A DNA stretch of 64,000 nucleotides from SpSt-333 sp040751955 (lineage in GTDB: Bacteria; Bacteroidota; Ignavibacteria; UBA10030; UBA8401): the NCBI GenBank assembly GCA_040751955.1, contig JBFMFY010000001.1, positions 1-64,000 on the forward strand, read 5' to 3'. Positions 51,392-61,898 of this stretch are shown here, one piece after another; the first letter of the stretch is position 1; each line of letters starts with the position of its first letter. The notes beneath the pieces are model-generated. The model ran no database searches. It was given only the letters and a program-made list of their open reading frames with translations, and was not told where the DNA came from. The position numbers were made by a program, and so were the translations under genes.

Positions 51392-51478
51392 CTTTGGGCA
51401 AGCGAACACAAATCACTATTACTTCTAATAGCCGGTACCATAATTCTCCCAACGTTGTTCATTCTTATCAGGTATGCC

Positions 51479-54142
51479 ATGAACGCTGCAATACTGCGAT
51501 TTTTTGTGTTATCTAGTTTCATTACACTTTCCTTCACATATGCCGGTACGACGGGAAAAATTTCGGGAACGATTACCGATGAAAAAACCGGTGAAGCAAT
51601 CGTCGGCGCCACTGTACTTATCAACGGCACAACTATTGGCGCTGCAACCGATGTCGAAGGTAACTTCGTCATTTCGAATCTTTCCCCGAATGTATATTCC
51701 GTCTCCATTTCAGCAATTGGGTACAGGAAACAATTGATTCAAAATGTTCAGGTGAATGTCGATCTCACAACGCGGCTGGATGTCAGGATGTCGTCAGAAG
51801 CTGTGGACCTTGAGGCAGTCGTGGTAACAGCAGAGAAACCGCTGGTACGGCGTGATCTCACATCGTCGCAGACAAATGTTGATGCAAGCCAGATCAGGGC
51901 TCTTCCGGTGGAAAGTATCACCGGCATTTTAACGACGCAAGCGGGTGTCATTCAGGATGCGGGCGGCGCTCTGCATTTCCGCGGCGGAAGATCGGATGAA
52001 GTTGCATACACCGTCAACGGATTGTCGGTGAACAATCCGTTCACTAATACGAACAGCTTCAGTATTGCCACCAACGCCATTCAGGAACTCTCCGTTATGC
52101 AGGGAACATTCAACGCGGAATACGGCAACGCGTTGAGCGGCGTTGTCGAAGCGGGATTGAAGGAGGGGGGAGAATCGTACACAGGTCAACTGACATTTTA
52201 CGCCGGAAGCAGAGTGAGCACTCATAACAATATTTTCCTTAATATCGATAAAATAAATTTCAACGATCTTATTTATGAAGCTACATTTGGCGGACCAGTT
52301 CCTTTGACGGATAATGCGCTGACATTCTTCATCTCATCCAGATACAATGACGACGGCGGATACCTGTACGGCAAACGGGAACACATGCCGTTTGACAGTT
52401 CGTTTTTCTATGCCGATAAGCCGTGGGTGATCACTCGTTCCGGCGACGGACAATATGTTGCGATGAATAATTCAAAGTCGCTTACGGCAACCAACAGGTT
52501 CAGTTACCGCTTGACACCGACTACAAAAATCGGATATGATTTCGTCTTCAACGAATCGAAGTACAGGAATTATAACCACAGTTTCCGGTACAATCCGGAC
52601 GGCATCTACAATAATTTTGAAAACGATGTACTCCATGCGCTTGAATTTTCTGACGTCCTATCCAGCACCACATCGTTCAAAGTGAAAGCGTCATACGCAC
52701 GCAACAGATACGAACAGTACCGATATAAAGACCTCAGACAGGACCACTACGCTCCCGAAGAGTTCCTCCGTGTTCCATCAGCGGCAAGTTTTTACTACGG
52801 CGGTTCGCAGAACGGAATATTTGAACGCGTTGCAGAGACATATTCCTTGAAATTTGACGGTGCCAGTCAGATATCTTCCAAGCAGGAAGTTAAAATCGGT
52901 GCCGAAGCGAAATTCCCTCAGATGAAACAATTGAGCTACACAGTGCTTCGGGATACGGTAAATTTTCTTTCACCGACATTGCCGAACACAGCAGATTCAC
53001 GGTACAACAGCTATGCCCGGTTTCCAAAGCAAATTTCGGCGTACGGACAGACAAAGATGGAATTTGAAAGTATCATCATGAACCTCGGATTGCGGTACGA
53101 TTATTTTGATGCCAACAGTATTACTCCGGTGAATATCAATTACCCGAAAGGACCGAAGAAGTCATCAACCGTTAAGCAGACTGTTAGTCCTCGTATCGGC
53201 GTTTCATATCCCATCACTGAACGGGGGATTATCCATTTTTCGTACGGACATTTTTTCCAGATGCCGCAGCTGAGAAGGTTGTATGAAAATCCCGATTTCA
53301 AATTCAATCCGGGGTCAACCGGTTCTACATTCGGCAACCCGAACCTCGAGCCCCAAAAAACCGTAACGTATGAATTCGGACTTCAACAGCAACTGACGGA
53401 AGATCTTGCATTCAACGTTACCGGTTTCTACAAAGATATCCGGGACCTTTTCGCGACACAGACTATCCGCGTCAGCGGCGACACAACCATTAATGTCTAT
53501 GTAAACAAGGATTATGGAAATGTTAAGGGATTGACATTCTCTTTGACTAAACGAAGAAATGCTTCCGACATCGTTGCATTTACGGTTGATTATACATTTC
53601 AGACGGCAGAAGGAAATGATGTGAGTGCCGATGCATTTTTTCTTGACACACAATCAGGTAGAGAGAGTGAAAAGACCGTTGTGCTGCTGGACTGGGACCA
53701 GCCTCATACTTTAAATGCGACACTGTCTGTCGGCAAATCAAATGACTGGAATGTAAGCCTTATCGGTAAAGCAGGAACAGGGCAGCCGTACACGCCGTTT
53801 GTCGGGGAGAATCAAGTCGTATTGAAGCGGAACACGGGACGAAAGCCATTCACAACCACTGTTGATCTGCTTGCACAGCAAGAGTTCTCCTATTCATCAC
53901 TGGCGATCACCGTGTTTCTAAAAGTCTTCAACCTCTTCGATGCGTTAAATGAACTTGTTGTGTATGACGATACCGGCAGATCTACCTACACGCTCGCGCC
54001 GAACCGCGGAGAAGGAAAATCAACTCAGCAGCAGTTTGAATCCGGAACAGACGGCGTTCGGAGTATCTATGAATATTTTTCCAACCCCGGTCTCTACTCA
54101 TCGCCCCGCTCTGTGATGATAGGACTCAGCGTTGGTTTCTAA
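51479..54142 (+). CDS. TonB-dependent receptor, cassette A
   Basis: The start at 51479 is chosen because a promoter lies inside the upstream extension and a signal peptide follows (MNAAILRFFVLSSFITLSFTYA). Of 887 residues, about 23-105 form a carboxypeptidase-regulatory-like domain (KISGTITDEKTGEAIVGATV), about 115-230 the plug (VNGLSVNNPF, GTFNAEYGNALSGVVE), and the rest a 22-strand-type barrel ending in SVMIGLSVGF. The family takes up large substrates through the outer membrane using TonB. The partner gene begins 16 bases after its stop. It is a paralogue of the receptor at 58880. Its substrate is unknown. Confidence 0.9.
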   Translation: MNAAILRFFVLSSFITLSFTYAGTTGKISGTITDEKTGEAIVGATVLINGTTIGAATDVEGNFVISNLSPNVYSVSISAIGYRKQLIQNVQVNVDLTTRLDVRMSSEAVDLEAVVVTAEKPLVRRDLTSSQTNVDASQIRALPVESITGILTTQAGVIQDAGGALHFRGGRSDEVAYTVNGLSVNNPFTNTNSFSIATNAIQELSVMQGTFNAEYGNALSGVVEAGLKEGGESYTGQLTFYAGSRVSTHNNIFLNIDKINFNDLIYEATFGGPVPLTDNALTFFISSRYNDDGGYLYGKREHMPFDSSFFYADKPWVITRSGDGQYVAMNNSKSLTATNRFSYRLTPTTKIGYDFVFNESKYRNYNHSFRYNPDGIYNNFENDVLHALEFSDVLSSTTSFKVKASYARNRYEQYRYKDLRQDHYAPEEFLRVPSAASFYYGGSQNGIFERVAETYSLKFDGASQISSKQEVKIGAEAKFPQMKQLSYTVLRDTVNFLSPTLPNTADSRYNSYARFPKQISAYGQTKMEFESIIMNLGLRYDYFDANSITPVNINYPKGPKKSSTVKQTVSPRIGVSYPITERGIIHFSYGHFFQMPQLRRLYENPDFKFNPGSTGSTFGNPNLEPQKTVTYEFGLQQQLTEDLAFNVTGFYKDIRDLFATQTIRVSGDTTINVYVNKDYGNVKGLTFSLTKRRNASDIVAFTVDYTFQTAEGNDVSADAFFLDTQSGRESEKTVVLLDWDQPHTLNATLSVGKSNDWNVSLIGKAGTGQPYTPFVGENQVVLKRNTGRKPFTTTVDLLAQQEFSYSSLAITVFLKVFNLFDALNELVVYDDTGRSTYTLAPNRGEGKSTQQQFESGTDGVRSIYEYFSNPGLYSSPRSVMIGLSVGF

Positions 54143-54158
54143 AATAACGGAACAATCA

Positions 54159-57100
54159 ATGTCTATCAATTCTATGAAAAAGATCTGTACGCTTATCGTT
54201 CTCGGCTCATCGTTGGCGGTATCGCAATGGTCACAAGAACAACGCAATGAACAAGAGCAGATCGCTCGCGCAATCCAGCAAGCAAGTCTCACCCAGCCCC
54301 GTTCAACGTCGCGCCTCGAAAACCGTGCAAAAGATTTCGGCTCTGTTCCGATGTGGAAATCCGCATCGCAAGCGGACAGGAAATATTTTTTGATGAACGG
54401 GAATCAGATCGTCGGAAATATTTACAATTACGGCGGCATCGCTCCCGGCGACGGATTGACACGACACGTCAATAACATGGTCTGGAGAGGTTTGGGAGAC
54501 ATCTATCAATTTGGTCCGTTGGTTGCGGCAGAAGTGATCGACACATCGGGGAAGAAAGTTCAAATATCATCCGATGGCATCAATGATAGTTACGCTCGCG
54601 ATTTCAATCCGGCAAACAATACAATTCTATATTCCTGGCAACCTCTCCCGGAGTATGCCGATCCTGCGTCGCCGGTGATGGCATCAAGCGGAGCCGGAGA
54701 TATCAGTCCGCAGGACGGCAAACCGGACAGCTGGCCCCGTCAATGGTACAACCCTTCAAAAGGTGAATATGTATGGCCCGGATATTTGCGGCAGGATGTA
54801 CCGAATGCAGACCTTGAAGTGTTGTGGGGGATGGATGACAGAGAAAACGATGAGTTCGCATATTTTCCGTTCGGATATGATACGATCGATGCAACGATCA
54901 ACAAACCGATCAGAGGGCTTGGTGTAAAAATTGAAGGACGTGCACTGCAATGGAGCAATGCACTGGCGCAGAACACGATATTCTTTGTCTATACGGCACA
55001 GAATTTCAGCACGCGCGATTTATCCGACGTTCACTTTGGAATGTACGGAGACATTGATGTTGGTGGAGGTTCACCGGAGAATCAGGATGACCTTGGTTTT
55101 TTCATCTCACCTCTAGATACGGTAATACGAGGAACTACGATACCGATTCCGCTCTACTCCCGCAACCTTGTCTATCTGTGGGACAATCCGCCGGGTATTG
55201 GTGAATTGGGTTTAAAAACCCATTACACCGGCTGTAAATTTTTGGAGAGTCCGGGAAATCCGAACGATGCAAAGGACAACGACGGCGATGGGTTGATCAA
55301 TGAAAGCCAAACCAATTTGATTGATGACGATGGTGACTGGCGTGTTGCATCCGATGACGTCGGTATCGACGGCGTACCGGAAACAAATGACTTAGGAGAA
55401 AAAGACGGGATGCCGACCCACGGTGTAAAACTTGCAGACGGTACGGTTGATCCACTTCGCCCGGGCGAACCAAACTACGAATTGACAGACCTTGATGAGT
55501 CCGATCAGATCGGGTTGACTTCATTTAGAAGCTGGCGGTGGACAGAGCGACGGTTACGGGACGATGACCAAACATGGAACATCCTTGATTCGGGTTTTGT
55601 GGATAATTCCATTCCCAATTACAGCGATGTGATATTCCTCTACGGTTCGGGACGGATACGGTTGAATAAAAGCGGTACGGATGGATCGATCAAAAGATTT
55701 TCAATTGCACTCTTAATGGGCGCCGATCTGAACGATCTGTTGACATCTGCACAGACAGTGCAACTGATCTATAATCAGAATTATCAGTTTTATCGTCCGC
55801 CAGATAAACCGACTGTTTATGCAGTACCGGGGGACAGAAGAGTGACGCTCTACTGGGATGACATAGCTGAAAGCAGCGTTGATCCCGTGGCGGGAAAAGA
55901 TTTCGAAGGGTACGTCATTTACCGCAGTACTGATCCGCAATTCTCAGACATCAATACCGTCACAGATGGGAAGGGAACTCCGACCCTTTATGAAGCACTC
56001 AAGAACGGAGTCGGCACTGAAGCACGATTTGATATTGCATTTCGCAACGAACCGTTCACCGATATTAATGCCAATGGTAAATTTGAATCGGGCGAGCCAT
56101 ACAACGATGTGAATTTGAACGGACGATGGGATGCGAGCATTGAAGATTATTGGAAAGGATATTCACCCGTTCCATATGGAAACAGGGGTGTCCAATATTA
56201 TTTAGGTGACAATACCGGGCTGGTGCACATGTACGTCGATTCCAATAATGTCATCAACGGGCAGACATACTATTATGCCGTTGTTGCATATGATCATGGT
56301 GACTCGACGAAAGTTCCACCGACAGAGACTACAAAGCGGATCAATATTGATCCGATCACATCGCAGTTGGTATTCGATGTCAATACGGTGCGTGTAGTAC
56401 CTGGACCACGTGCAAGCGGATACATTCCGCCGAAGTTCACTTCTGTGAATGGCGTCGATCATACTGTCGGAACAGGTACAGGAAAAGTAACAGCAGTATT
56501 TATCGACGATCTTGCAGTGAAGGATAACATCAGCTATACTGTTATGTTTAGTGATACGTTACGAACTGGAAATCAAAAGACAGCTACTCTCAATTACTCG
56601 GTGCTTAAAGTGACTCCTACCGAATCTGAAGTAACGCTGCTTGACACGAACAATGTCAAAATCGGTAATGCGCATATTCTAAAAGATGATATATTCAGAG
56701 TGACGCACGCCGCTACCGGGCAATCGTATATCGACAATGTCGATTTTGTCATAGATACAGCACTCGGGTACATCAGAAAAACAATTAATGGTGCAATGGC
56801 AGGCAGCAAAGGACCATACAAGATACGGTATCGTTATCTCGCACAGCCGCCAAGCACATTGTTAAACAATGAGGAGGCGAATCCAGTATTCGATGGAATA
56901 AAAATTTTTACTGAAAATAAGTTGCTTGCGGTAAGCTTAACGAAGAGCAATTGGCTTATTCATAATAAAAAATTAAACTTTAGAATATTTCCTCCAAGTA
57001 TTGGCACGTTAAAGCTTGCACCAATTGATTTTCAGATCCAATTGAAAAGTTCTGACACTTTGGCGAACGGGATGTACGCACAGCCAGGGGACACAGCCTA

Positions 57101-57761
57101 TAATATTTTCTTACAGAAAGTTGTTCAGACTCCGTTCATATTCAAAAATATCACAGATGATACAGCTAGAGCAAAGTTGCCATTTAGGGTGATTGTTAAA
57201 GAAGATCAAAATGGGAACAAAAAATGGGATATTTCAGAGGCAATAGTCTTTTTAACGCCGGCTCCTTACGGTTCCGGTACAAACACCCATGCTGAAGTTC
57301 GATTTGAGTTTGCTGATACAGCAAGTAAATCTTTTGGCGGCGAAGTGTTTAATTTATTGACGGAGCAACCGTTTACATCCGTGGATAAATTCACGTTTAC
57401 GACCCGTGCTGCGCAATATAATCCAACTGATGCAGCCACATCTCTTGATAAAATTAAAGTCGTTCCTAATCCGTACGTCGCGGTCAATGAGATTGAACCG
57501 ACAGACCGATTACCCGGGACGACACGTGGAAGCCGGAGAATTTATTTTGAGCATCTTCCACCGCAATGCACGATCCGCATCTATACAATAGCAGGAGAGT
57601 TGGTGAAAGAGATTCATCATGCAACAGGGATAGACAACGGACGTGAATACTGGGATCTGTTGAACAGAGACAATCTCGGCGTTGCATACGGTGTTTACAT
57701 CGCACATATAGATGCTCCCGGCGTCGGCGAACGGATATTGAAATTTGCGCTCATTAAATAG
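54159..57761 (+). CDS. Large exported receptor-partner protein A (Ca-loop and FN3-like)
   Basis: The start is 54159 (54174 is also possible); no clear ribosome site is present. The 1200-residue product has a signal peptide with no lipobox. It carries thrombospondin-type calcium loops (DNDGDGLINES, residues about 373-383), an FN3-like domain near 545-745 with EF-hand-like loops (DINANGKFESGEP, DVNLNGRWD), and a beta-rich C-terminal part. The tail (VVPNPYVAV, then IRIYTIAGELV, ending FALIK) resembles T9SS sorting domains of the VPNPY type. The paralogous gene at 61899 shares a similar plan. I know no precise name. I infer a surface partner of the TonB receptor. Confidence 0.75.
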   Translation: MSINSMKKICTLIVLGSSLAVSQWSQEQRNEQEQIARAIQQASLTQPRSTSRLENRAKDFGSVPMWKSASQADRKYFLMNGNQIVGNIYNYGGIAPGDGLTRHVNNMVWRGLGDIYQFGPLVAAEVIDTSGKKVQISSDGINDSYARDFNPANNTILYSWQPLPEYADPASPVMASSGAGDISPQDGKPDSWPRQWYNPSKGEYVWPGYLRQDVPNADLEVLWGMDDRENDEFAYFPFGYDTIDATINKPIRGLGVKIEGRALQWSNALAQNTIFFVYTAQNFSTRDLSDVHFGMYGDIDVGGGSPENQDDLGFFISPLDTVIRGTTIPIPLYSRNLVYLWDNPPGIGELGLKTHYTGCKFLESPGNPNDAKDNDGDGLINESQTNLIDDDGDWRVASDDVGIDGVPETNDLGEKDGMPTHGVKLADGTVDPLRPGEPNYELTDLDESDQIGLTSFRSWRWTERRLRDDDQTWNILDSGFVDNSIPNYSDVIFLYGSGRIRLNKSGTDGSIKRFSIALLMGADLNDLLTSAQTVQLIYNQNYQFYRPPDKPTVYAVPGDRRVTLYWDDIAESSVDPVAGKDFEGYVIYRSTDPQFSDINTVTDGKGTPTLYEALKNGVGTEARFDIAFRNEPFTDINANGKFESGEPYNDVNLNGRWDASIEDYWKGYSPVPYGNRGVQYYLGDNTGLVHMYVDSNNVINGQTYYYAVVAYDHGDSTKVPPTETTKRINIDPITSQLVFDVNTVRVVPGPRASGYIPPKFTSVNGVDHTVGTGTGKVTAVFIDDLAVKDNISYTVMFSDTLRTGNQKTATLNYSVLKVTPTESEVTLLDTNNVKIGNAHILKDDIFRVTHAATGQSYIDNVDFVIDTALGYIRKTINGAMAGSKGPYKIRYRYLAQPPSTLLNNEEANPVFDGIKIFTENKLLAVSLTKSNWLIHNKKLNFRIFPPSIGTLKLAPIDFQIQLKSSDTLANGMYAQPGDTAYNIFLQKVVQTPFIFKNITDDTARAKLPFRVIVKEDQNGNKKWDISEAIVFLTPAPYGSGTNTHAEVRFEFADTASKSFGGEVFNLLTEQPFTSVDKFTFTTRAAQYNPTDAATSLDKIKVVPNPYVAVNEIEPTDRLPGTTRGSRRIYFEHLPPQCTIRIYTIAGELVKEIHHATGIDNGREYWDLLNRDNLGVAYGVYIAHIDAPGVGERILKFALIK

Positions 57762-57771
57762 AGTGACTGCC

Positions 57772-58788
57772 ATGAACAAAATATTCTTTATTGCTTCTAT
57801 CATTATCGCTTGCACTTCCGTCGCGTTGGCACAACAAGCATCCATAACCAAAACGGGAACGACGGCTGCGCCATTTTTGAAGATCGGTGTCGGTGCGCGG
57901 TCGATTGGAATGGGGGGAGCGTATGCTGCTGTTGCCAACGATCTTTCAGCCATGTACTGGAATCCTGCGGGTCTCTCGCGGTTGACCACAAATGAAGCGG
58001 CATTCAACCACATTGATTGGATCGCTGATATTAAATTTGATATGGCGGCAACCTCAATACTCATTAATGAAGTCGGCACCATCGGCGCAAGTTTCACTAC
58101 ATTAAATCTTGGCGAAATGGAGGTGACGACCACCGGTGAGCCGGAAGGAACAGGGGAGCGGTTTTCTGCCGGAGCAACAATGATCAATCTTTCGTACGCC
58201 AGAAATCTTTCGTACAAATTTTCGATCGGATTTAATGTGAAGTACATCAGCGAATCCATTTGGAACATGCGTGCACAATCCGTTGCGCTTGATTTTGGAA
58301 CGTTATACACTGCCGATATTCTGAACGGTGTTAACCTTGGTGCAAGCATGTCAAACTTCGGACCGAAGATGCGTTTAGAAGGACGCGACAATTTGGTGCT
58401 CATTAATACAGGTGCCGGAGGAAAAAATATAATTAACGGAGAGTATGAACTCGACAGTTACGATCTTCCTTTGATCTTTCGAGTAGGTGTCTCGACCGAT
58501 CTTATGCGATCGGAAAATAACAGAGTAACAGTCGCTGTTGATGCGGTTCATCCAAACGACAATACCGAATATGTGAACTCGGGTATTGAATATTCATGGG
58601 GAAGTATTGTTGCGCTCAGAGGAGGATGGAAATCAGCGTATGAACGAGGTGGAGAACAAGGACTGACACTTGGAGCTGGTATTCACTACATATTGGCAGC
58701 GCCGGTCGATTTTTTGTTTGATTATGCCTACCAGGATTTCGGAAGGTTGAAAGAAGTCCATTATTTCAGTTTTGGTCTTCGGTTTTAA
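57772..58788 (+). CDS. PorV/PorQ-family outer-membrane protein
   Basis: The start at 57772 gives a signal peptide (MNKIFFIASIIIACTSVALAQ). The 338-residue product has the PorV/UPF0164 opening after it (PFLKIGVGARSIGMGGAYAAVANDLSAMYWNPAGLSRL) and a FadL-like barrel pattern to the C-terminal FGLRF. PorV is the T9SS shuttle that carries cargo from the translocon to the attachment complex. It lies ten bases after partner A and 91 bases before the second receptor. Whether it is a general or a dedicated PorV cannot be told from sequence. Confidence 0.85.
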   Translation: MNKIFFIASIIIACTSVALAQQASITKTGTTAAPFLKIGVGARSIGMGGAYAAVANDLSAMYWNPAGLSRLTTNEAAFNHIDWIADIKFDMAATSILINEVGTIGASFTTLNLGEMEVTTTGEPEGTGERFSAGATMINLSYARNLSYKFSIGFNVKYISESIWNMRAQSVALDFGTLYTADILNGVNLGASMSNFGPKMRLEGRDNLVLINTGAGGKNIINGEYELDSYDLPLIFRVGVSTDLMRSENNRVTVAVDAVHPNDNTEYVNSGIEYSWGSIVALRGGWKSAYERGGEQGLTLGAGIHYILAAPVDFLFDYAYQDFGRLKEVHYFSFGLRF

Positions 58789-58802
58789 TCAGAGGTCCCG
58801 TA

Positions 58803-58831
58803 TTGATTCATCGGACAGCTTTTTCTATATT
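58803..58831 (+). promoter_or_regulatory. Sigma70-like promoter of the second TonB receptor gene
   Basis: TTGATT (58803-58808), a 17-base spacer and TATATT (58826-58831) repeat the layout of the promoter at 51363. The start codon lies 48 bases after the -10 box. Confidence 0.55.
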
Positions 58832-58879
58832 TCTCTACACCAATCACATCCACCACTAATTTAGAACGGATCAGATTCC

Positions 58880-61861
58880 ATGATCAAACGCTACTCTGTT
58901 CTTTATGCAACACTCTGCATCCTCATCTCCATCACTCACCTCATAGCAGGAACCACCGGAAAGATTTCGGGAAAAGTTACGGATTCAAAAACCGGAGAAG
59001 GAATTCCATCTGCGATAGTAACAGTGATTGGCACAGCGTTAGGTGCAGCGACGGATGCAAGCGGCAACTATGTTATAGTCAACGTTCCTCCGGGTACATA
59101 TTCCGTGTCTGTCAGTTATATCGGGTACCAACCGACACGCGTGAATAACGTTGGTGTGAATGTGGACTACACAACGACACTCAATATTCAACTTCGGGAA
59201 TCAGCGGTTGAACTGGGTGAATTTGTAGTTGAAGGTGAGCGGAATCCGTTGATCCGTCAGGATCAGACGAACCCGGTAGTTGCCGTGACATCGGAGAACA
59301 TTCAAACTTTGCCGGTGACAAGTATCAGTGAAGTAGTCGGTCTTCAAGCAGGGGTAGTAACATCAGATGATGGGCTGTTACATATTCGAGGCGGGAGGTC
59401 GAACGAAATTGCGTACACGTTAAATGGTATTTCTGTCAATAATCCGTATGATAATTTCAGTTCTGTGGGTGTTGCAACGAACGCAGTGCAAGAGGTGACT
59501 GTATCCACAGGAACATTCAGCGCAGAGTATGGCAATGCGTTAAGCGGTGTTGTAAATTATGTCACGAAAGAGGGAGGACAGCGTGCGTCTGGCAGTGTGC
59601 GATTGCTGACAGGAGATTACTATACAAAAAACAATGTCGTATTTCCTCACCTTAATAAGTATCAACCGTTTAATACATCACGGGCAGAGCTGACATTGGG
59701 AGGTCCGCTCGTTCTTGATGACCTTTCATTTTATGTTTCAGGAGTTTTTGACAGGAATAACGGATATCTCTACGGTAACAGGATATACCGCCCAACCGAT
59801 ATGTCGATTCAACCATCAGAATTTATTAAGACACTGCCTATTCTCGATTCACTTGGGAATCCATATTCGGATCCGAATACACCGGGTCAATATATTTACA
59901 CAGAAGATTGGCGTCTCGATTCAAGGACAAATGCTCCATATTACTTCAATCCCCTCGGCGGATCGATGAAGTATGCAGAAGCGTACATCCGGAACTCTAA
60001 CAATCAAATAGAGAAAGTCCGTATCCAATATCCTGACACAACCGGACTGCCGACAGGTGACAGTGCATTAATTCCACTGAACACAAGTCGATCCTATAAT
60101 ATCCAAGGAAACATATCATACCGCATTTCATCAACGATGAAATTAAAGTATGAAGCGGTGTATGACAATAGTGAAAGCAAGGATGCGTTTTACTATTCAT
60201 ACCGATACAACCCCGATGGGCGTCCCACAAATTATAGCAACGGTCTTGTTCAAACTATAGATTGGACTCACACACTGAGCAACGCAGCCTTCTATACCCT
60301 GAAGGTCTCACTGACGGATTCGGAAGACAAAACATATGCATTTGAAAATATTAACGATCCCCATTATCTGCCTTCGTTTTATCAAACGACACTTGTCAAT
60401 ACGAGTTTTCTGACCGGTGGTGTGTCATTGGGTCGAACATTTAGGTCAACAAAATCGTTAGGGGCAAAGGTGGATATTCAAGCGCAGATGTTTGGGAATC
60501 ACGAAATTAAACTGGGGGGCGAACTTCGCCGTCATACGATCGACTTTGAATCATATACGCTTCAATTTTACAATGTCAATAAGCCGAGTGAGATCATCGA
60601 TGATTTCCAGGACGTATATCGTGACAGTGTAAAATATGCAGCACAGATACCGGGTGTGGAAGGCGGATATACAAAGTATTCACGCACACCAGTCCAGCTG
60701 TCGCTATACATCCAAGATAAAATCGAGCTTGAAAAGTCATTCATTCTAAACGCAGGGTTGCGGTACGAATATTTTGACCCGAGTGCGCGGTTTAATCCAA
60801 ATCTCAGTGACGAGTATTCAAATCTCGGAGTTATTTTTGTTACAAAAGGGTTGAAACCTGCAACAATCAAACATACTGTCAGCCCGCGAATCAGTATGGC
60901 GTATCCGATCACCGATCAGGGGGTCATCCGGTTTTCGTACGGACATTTTTATCAATTGGGCAATCTGTCGCAGTTGTACAGGAATCCGAACTTCCGAGCA
61001 ACCGGAACACCGACGTTTGGCAATGCCGATGTCCGTCCTCAAAGAAGTGTTCAATATGAAGTCGGCTTAATGCAAGGGCTCACCGCAGATCTCCGTTTGG
61101 AGGTTGTTGCATTTTACAAAGATGTGCGTGATTATCTTTACAGCCAAACTGTGAAAGCTGGAAAAGGTGATATTGAATATGTGATTCTTACAAATCTTGA
61201 TTACGCAAACTCGCGTGGAATTACTCTTTCTCTGTTCCAACGCCGTACTCCCGGCAGTATGTTCTCGTCATCCGTAGATTATACGTTTGCGGTTGCGGAG
61301 GGGAACCGCACGGAACCGATCGACGAACTGTTCTTTAACGAACTGTCAAAGAAATCGACCGAAACATTTCTTGTCCCGCTTGATTTTGACCGCTCGCATA
61401 CATTAAACACGACATTGAACCTGACACAACCGGACGATTTCAGCATTAGTTCAACGATACGCCTGCAAACAGGATCACCGTACACACCAAGTGTACCCGC
61501 AAACTTATCGACATTGATTTCACGTTTTATTCAAAATAGCTCCGCAAAGCCGTTTCAGTGGTCGGTGGATTTGAAGGTTGAGAAGTATTTTACCATAGGA
61601 GAGTTGAAATATTCTGTCTTTGCTCTTGTTGACAATCTGTTCAATACCGAGAATGAGATTGCAGTATATTCTACGAGCGGAAGAGCGTTGTATAACGCCA
61701 ATCAAATAGCCGATCCGACCGCATTTCAGGATATTCGTTCACGGATTACGCGCGGTGATCAGGGATTGATACCGCTCTCGGCGATTGATAATTATTACGC
61801 TAATCCGCAGAATCTAAGTCGTCCGCGCCTAATTCGCTTTGGTCTCTCATTATTGTTCTGA
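58880..61861 (+). CDS. TonB-dependent receptor, cassette B
   Basis: The 993-residue protein has a signal peptide (MIKRYSVLYATLCILISITHLIAG), a carboxypeptidase-regulatory-like domain (residues 25-110, KISGKVTDSKTGEGIPSAI), a plug (LNGISVNNPYDNF, GTFSAEYGNALSGVVN) and a TonB barrel to the final FGLSLLF. The N-terminal 230 residues match receptor A almost segment by segment, so the two are paralogues. It is about 105 residues longer than A, mainly from insertions in the barrel (for instance the segment around residues 310-400). Partner B follows after 37 bases. Its substrate is unknown. Confidence 0.9.
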   Translation: MIKRYSVLYATLCILISITHLIAGTTGKISGKVTDSKTGEGIPSAIVTVIGTALGAATDASGNYVIVNVPPGTYSVSVSYIGYQPTRVNNVGVNVDYTTTLNIQLRESAVELGEFVVEGERNPLIRQDQTNPVVAVTSENIQTLPVTSISEVVGLQAGVVTSDDGLLHIRGGRSNEIAYTLNGISVNNPYDNFSSVGVATNAVQEVTVSTGTFSAEYGNALSGVVNYVTKEGGQRASGSVRLLTGDYYTKNNVVFPHLNKYQPFNTSRAELTLGGPLVLDDLSFYVSGVFDRNNGYLYGNRIYRPTDMSIQPSEFIKTLPILDSLGNPYSDPNTPGQYIYTEDWRLDSRTNAPYYFNPLGGSMKYAEAYIRNSNNQIEKVRIQYPDTTGLPTGDSALIPLNTSRSYNIQGNISYRISSTMKLKYEAVYDNSESKDAFYYSYRYNPDGRPTNYSNGLVQTIDWTHTLSNAAFYTLKVSLTDSEDKTYAFENINDPHYLPSFYQTTLVNTSFLTGGVSLGRTFRSTKSLGAKVDIQAQMFGNHEIKLGGELRRHTIDFESYTLQFYNVNKPSEIIDDFQDVYRDSVKYAAQIPGVEGGYTKYSRTPVQLSLYIQDKIELEKSFILNAGLRYEYFDPSARFNPNLSDEYSNLGVIFVTKGLKPATIKHTVSPRISMAYPITDQGVIRFSYGHFYQLGNLSQLYRNPNFRATGTPTFGNADVRPQRSVQYEVGLMQGLTADLRLEVVAFYKDVRDYLYSQTVKAGKGDIEYVILTNLDYANSRGITLSLFQRRTPGSMFSSSVDYTFAVAEGNRTEPIDELFFNELSKKSTETFLVPLDFDRSHTLNTTLNLTQPDDFSISSTIRLQTGSPYTPSVPANLSTLISRFIQNSSAKPFQWSVDLKVEKYFTIGELKYSVFALVDNLFNTENEIAVYSTSGRALYNANQIADPTAFQDIRSRITRGDQGLIPLSAIDNYYANPQNLSRPRLIRFGLSLLF

Positions 61862-61898
61862 CAAGTCAACGTTCGATTTGAATTAAGGAATTCACTTT

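Noticed and set aside
51359..51478. N-terminal 40-residue extension of receptor A with a second hydrophobic stretch
   Set aside because: A near-consensus promoter lies within it, and a normal signal peptide with an AGGT-type site starts at 51479.
57510..58403. 297-codon open frame on the minus strand, antisense to the PorV-family gene
   Set aside because: Its translation is low-complexity and shows no motif, and the plus strand carries a clear signal peptide and PorV family sequence. It is a codon-bias shadow.
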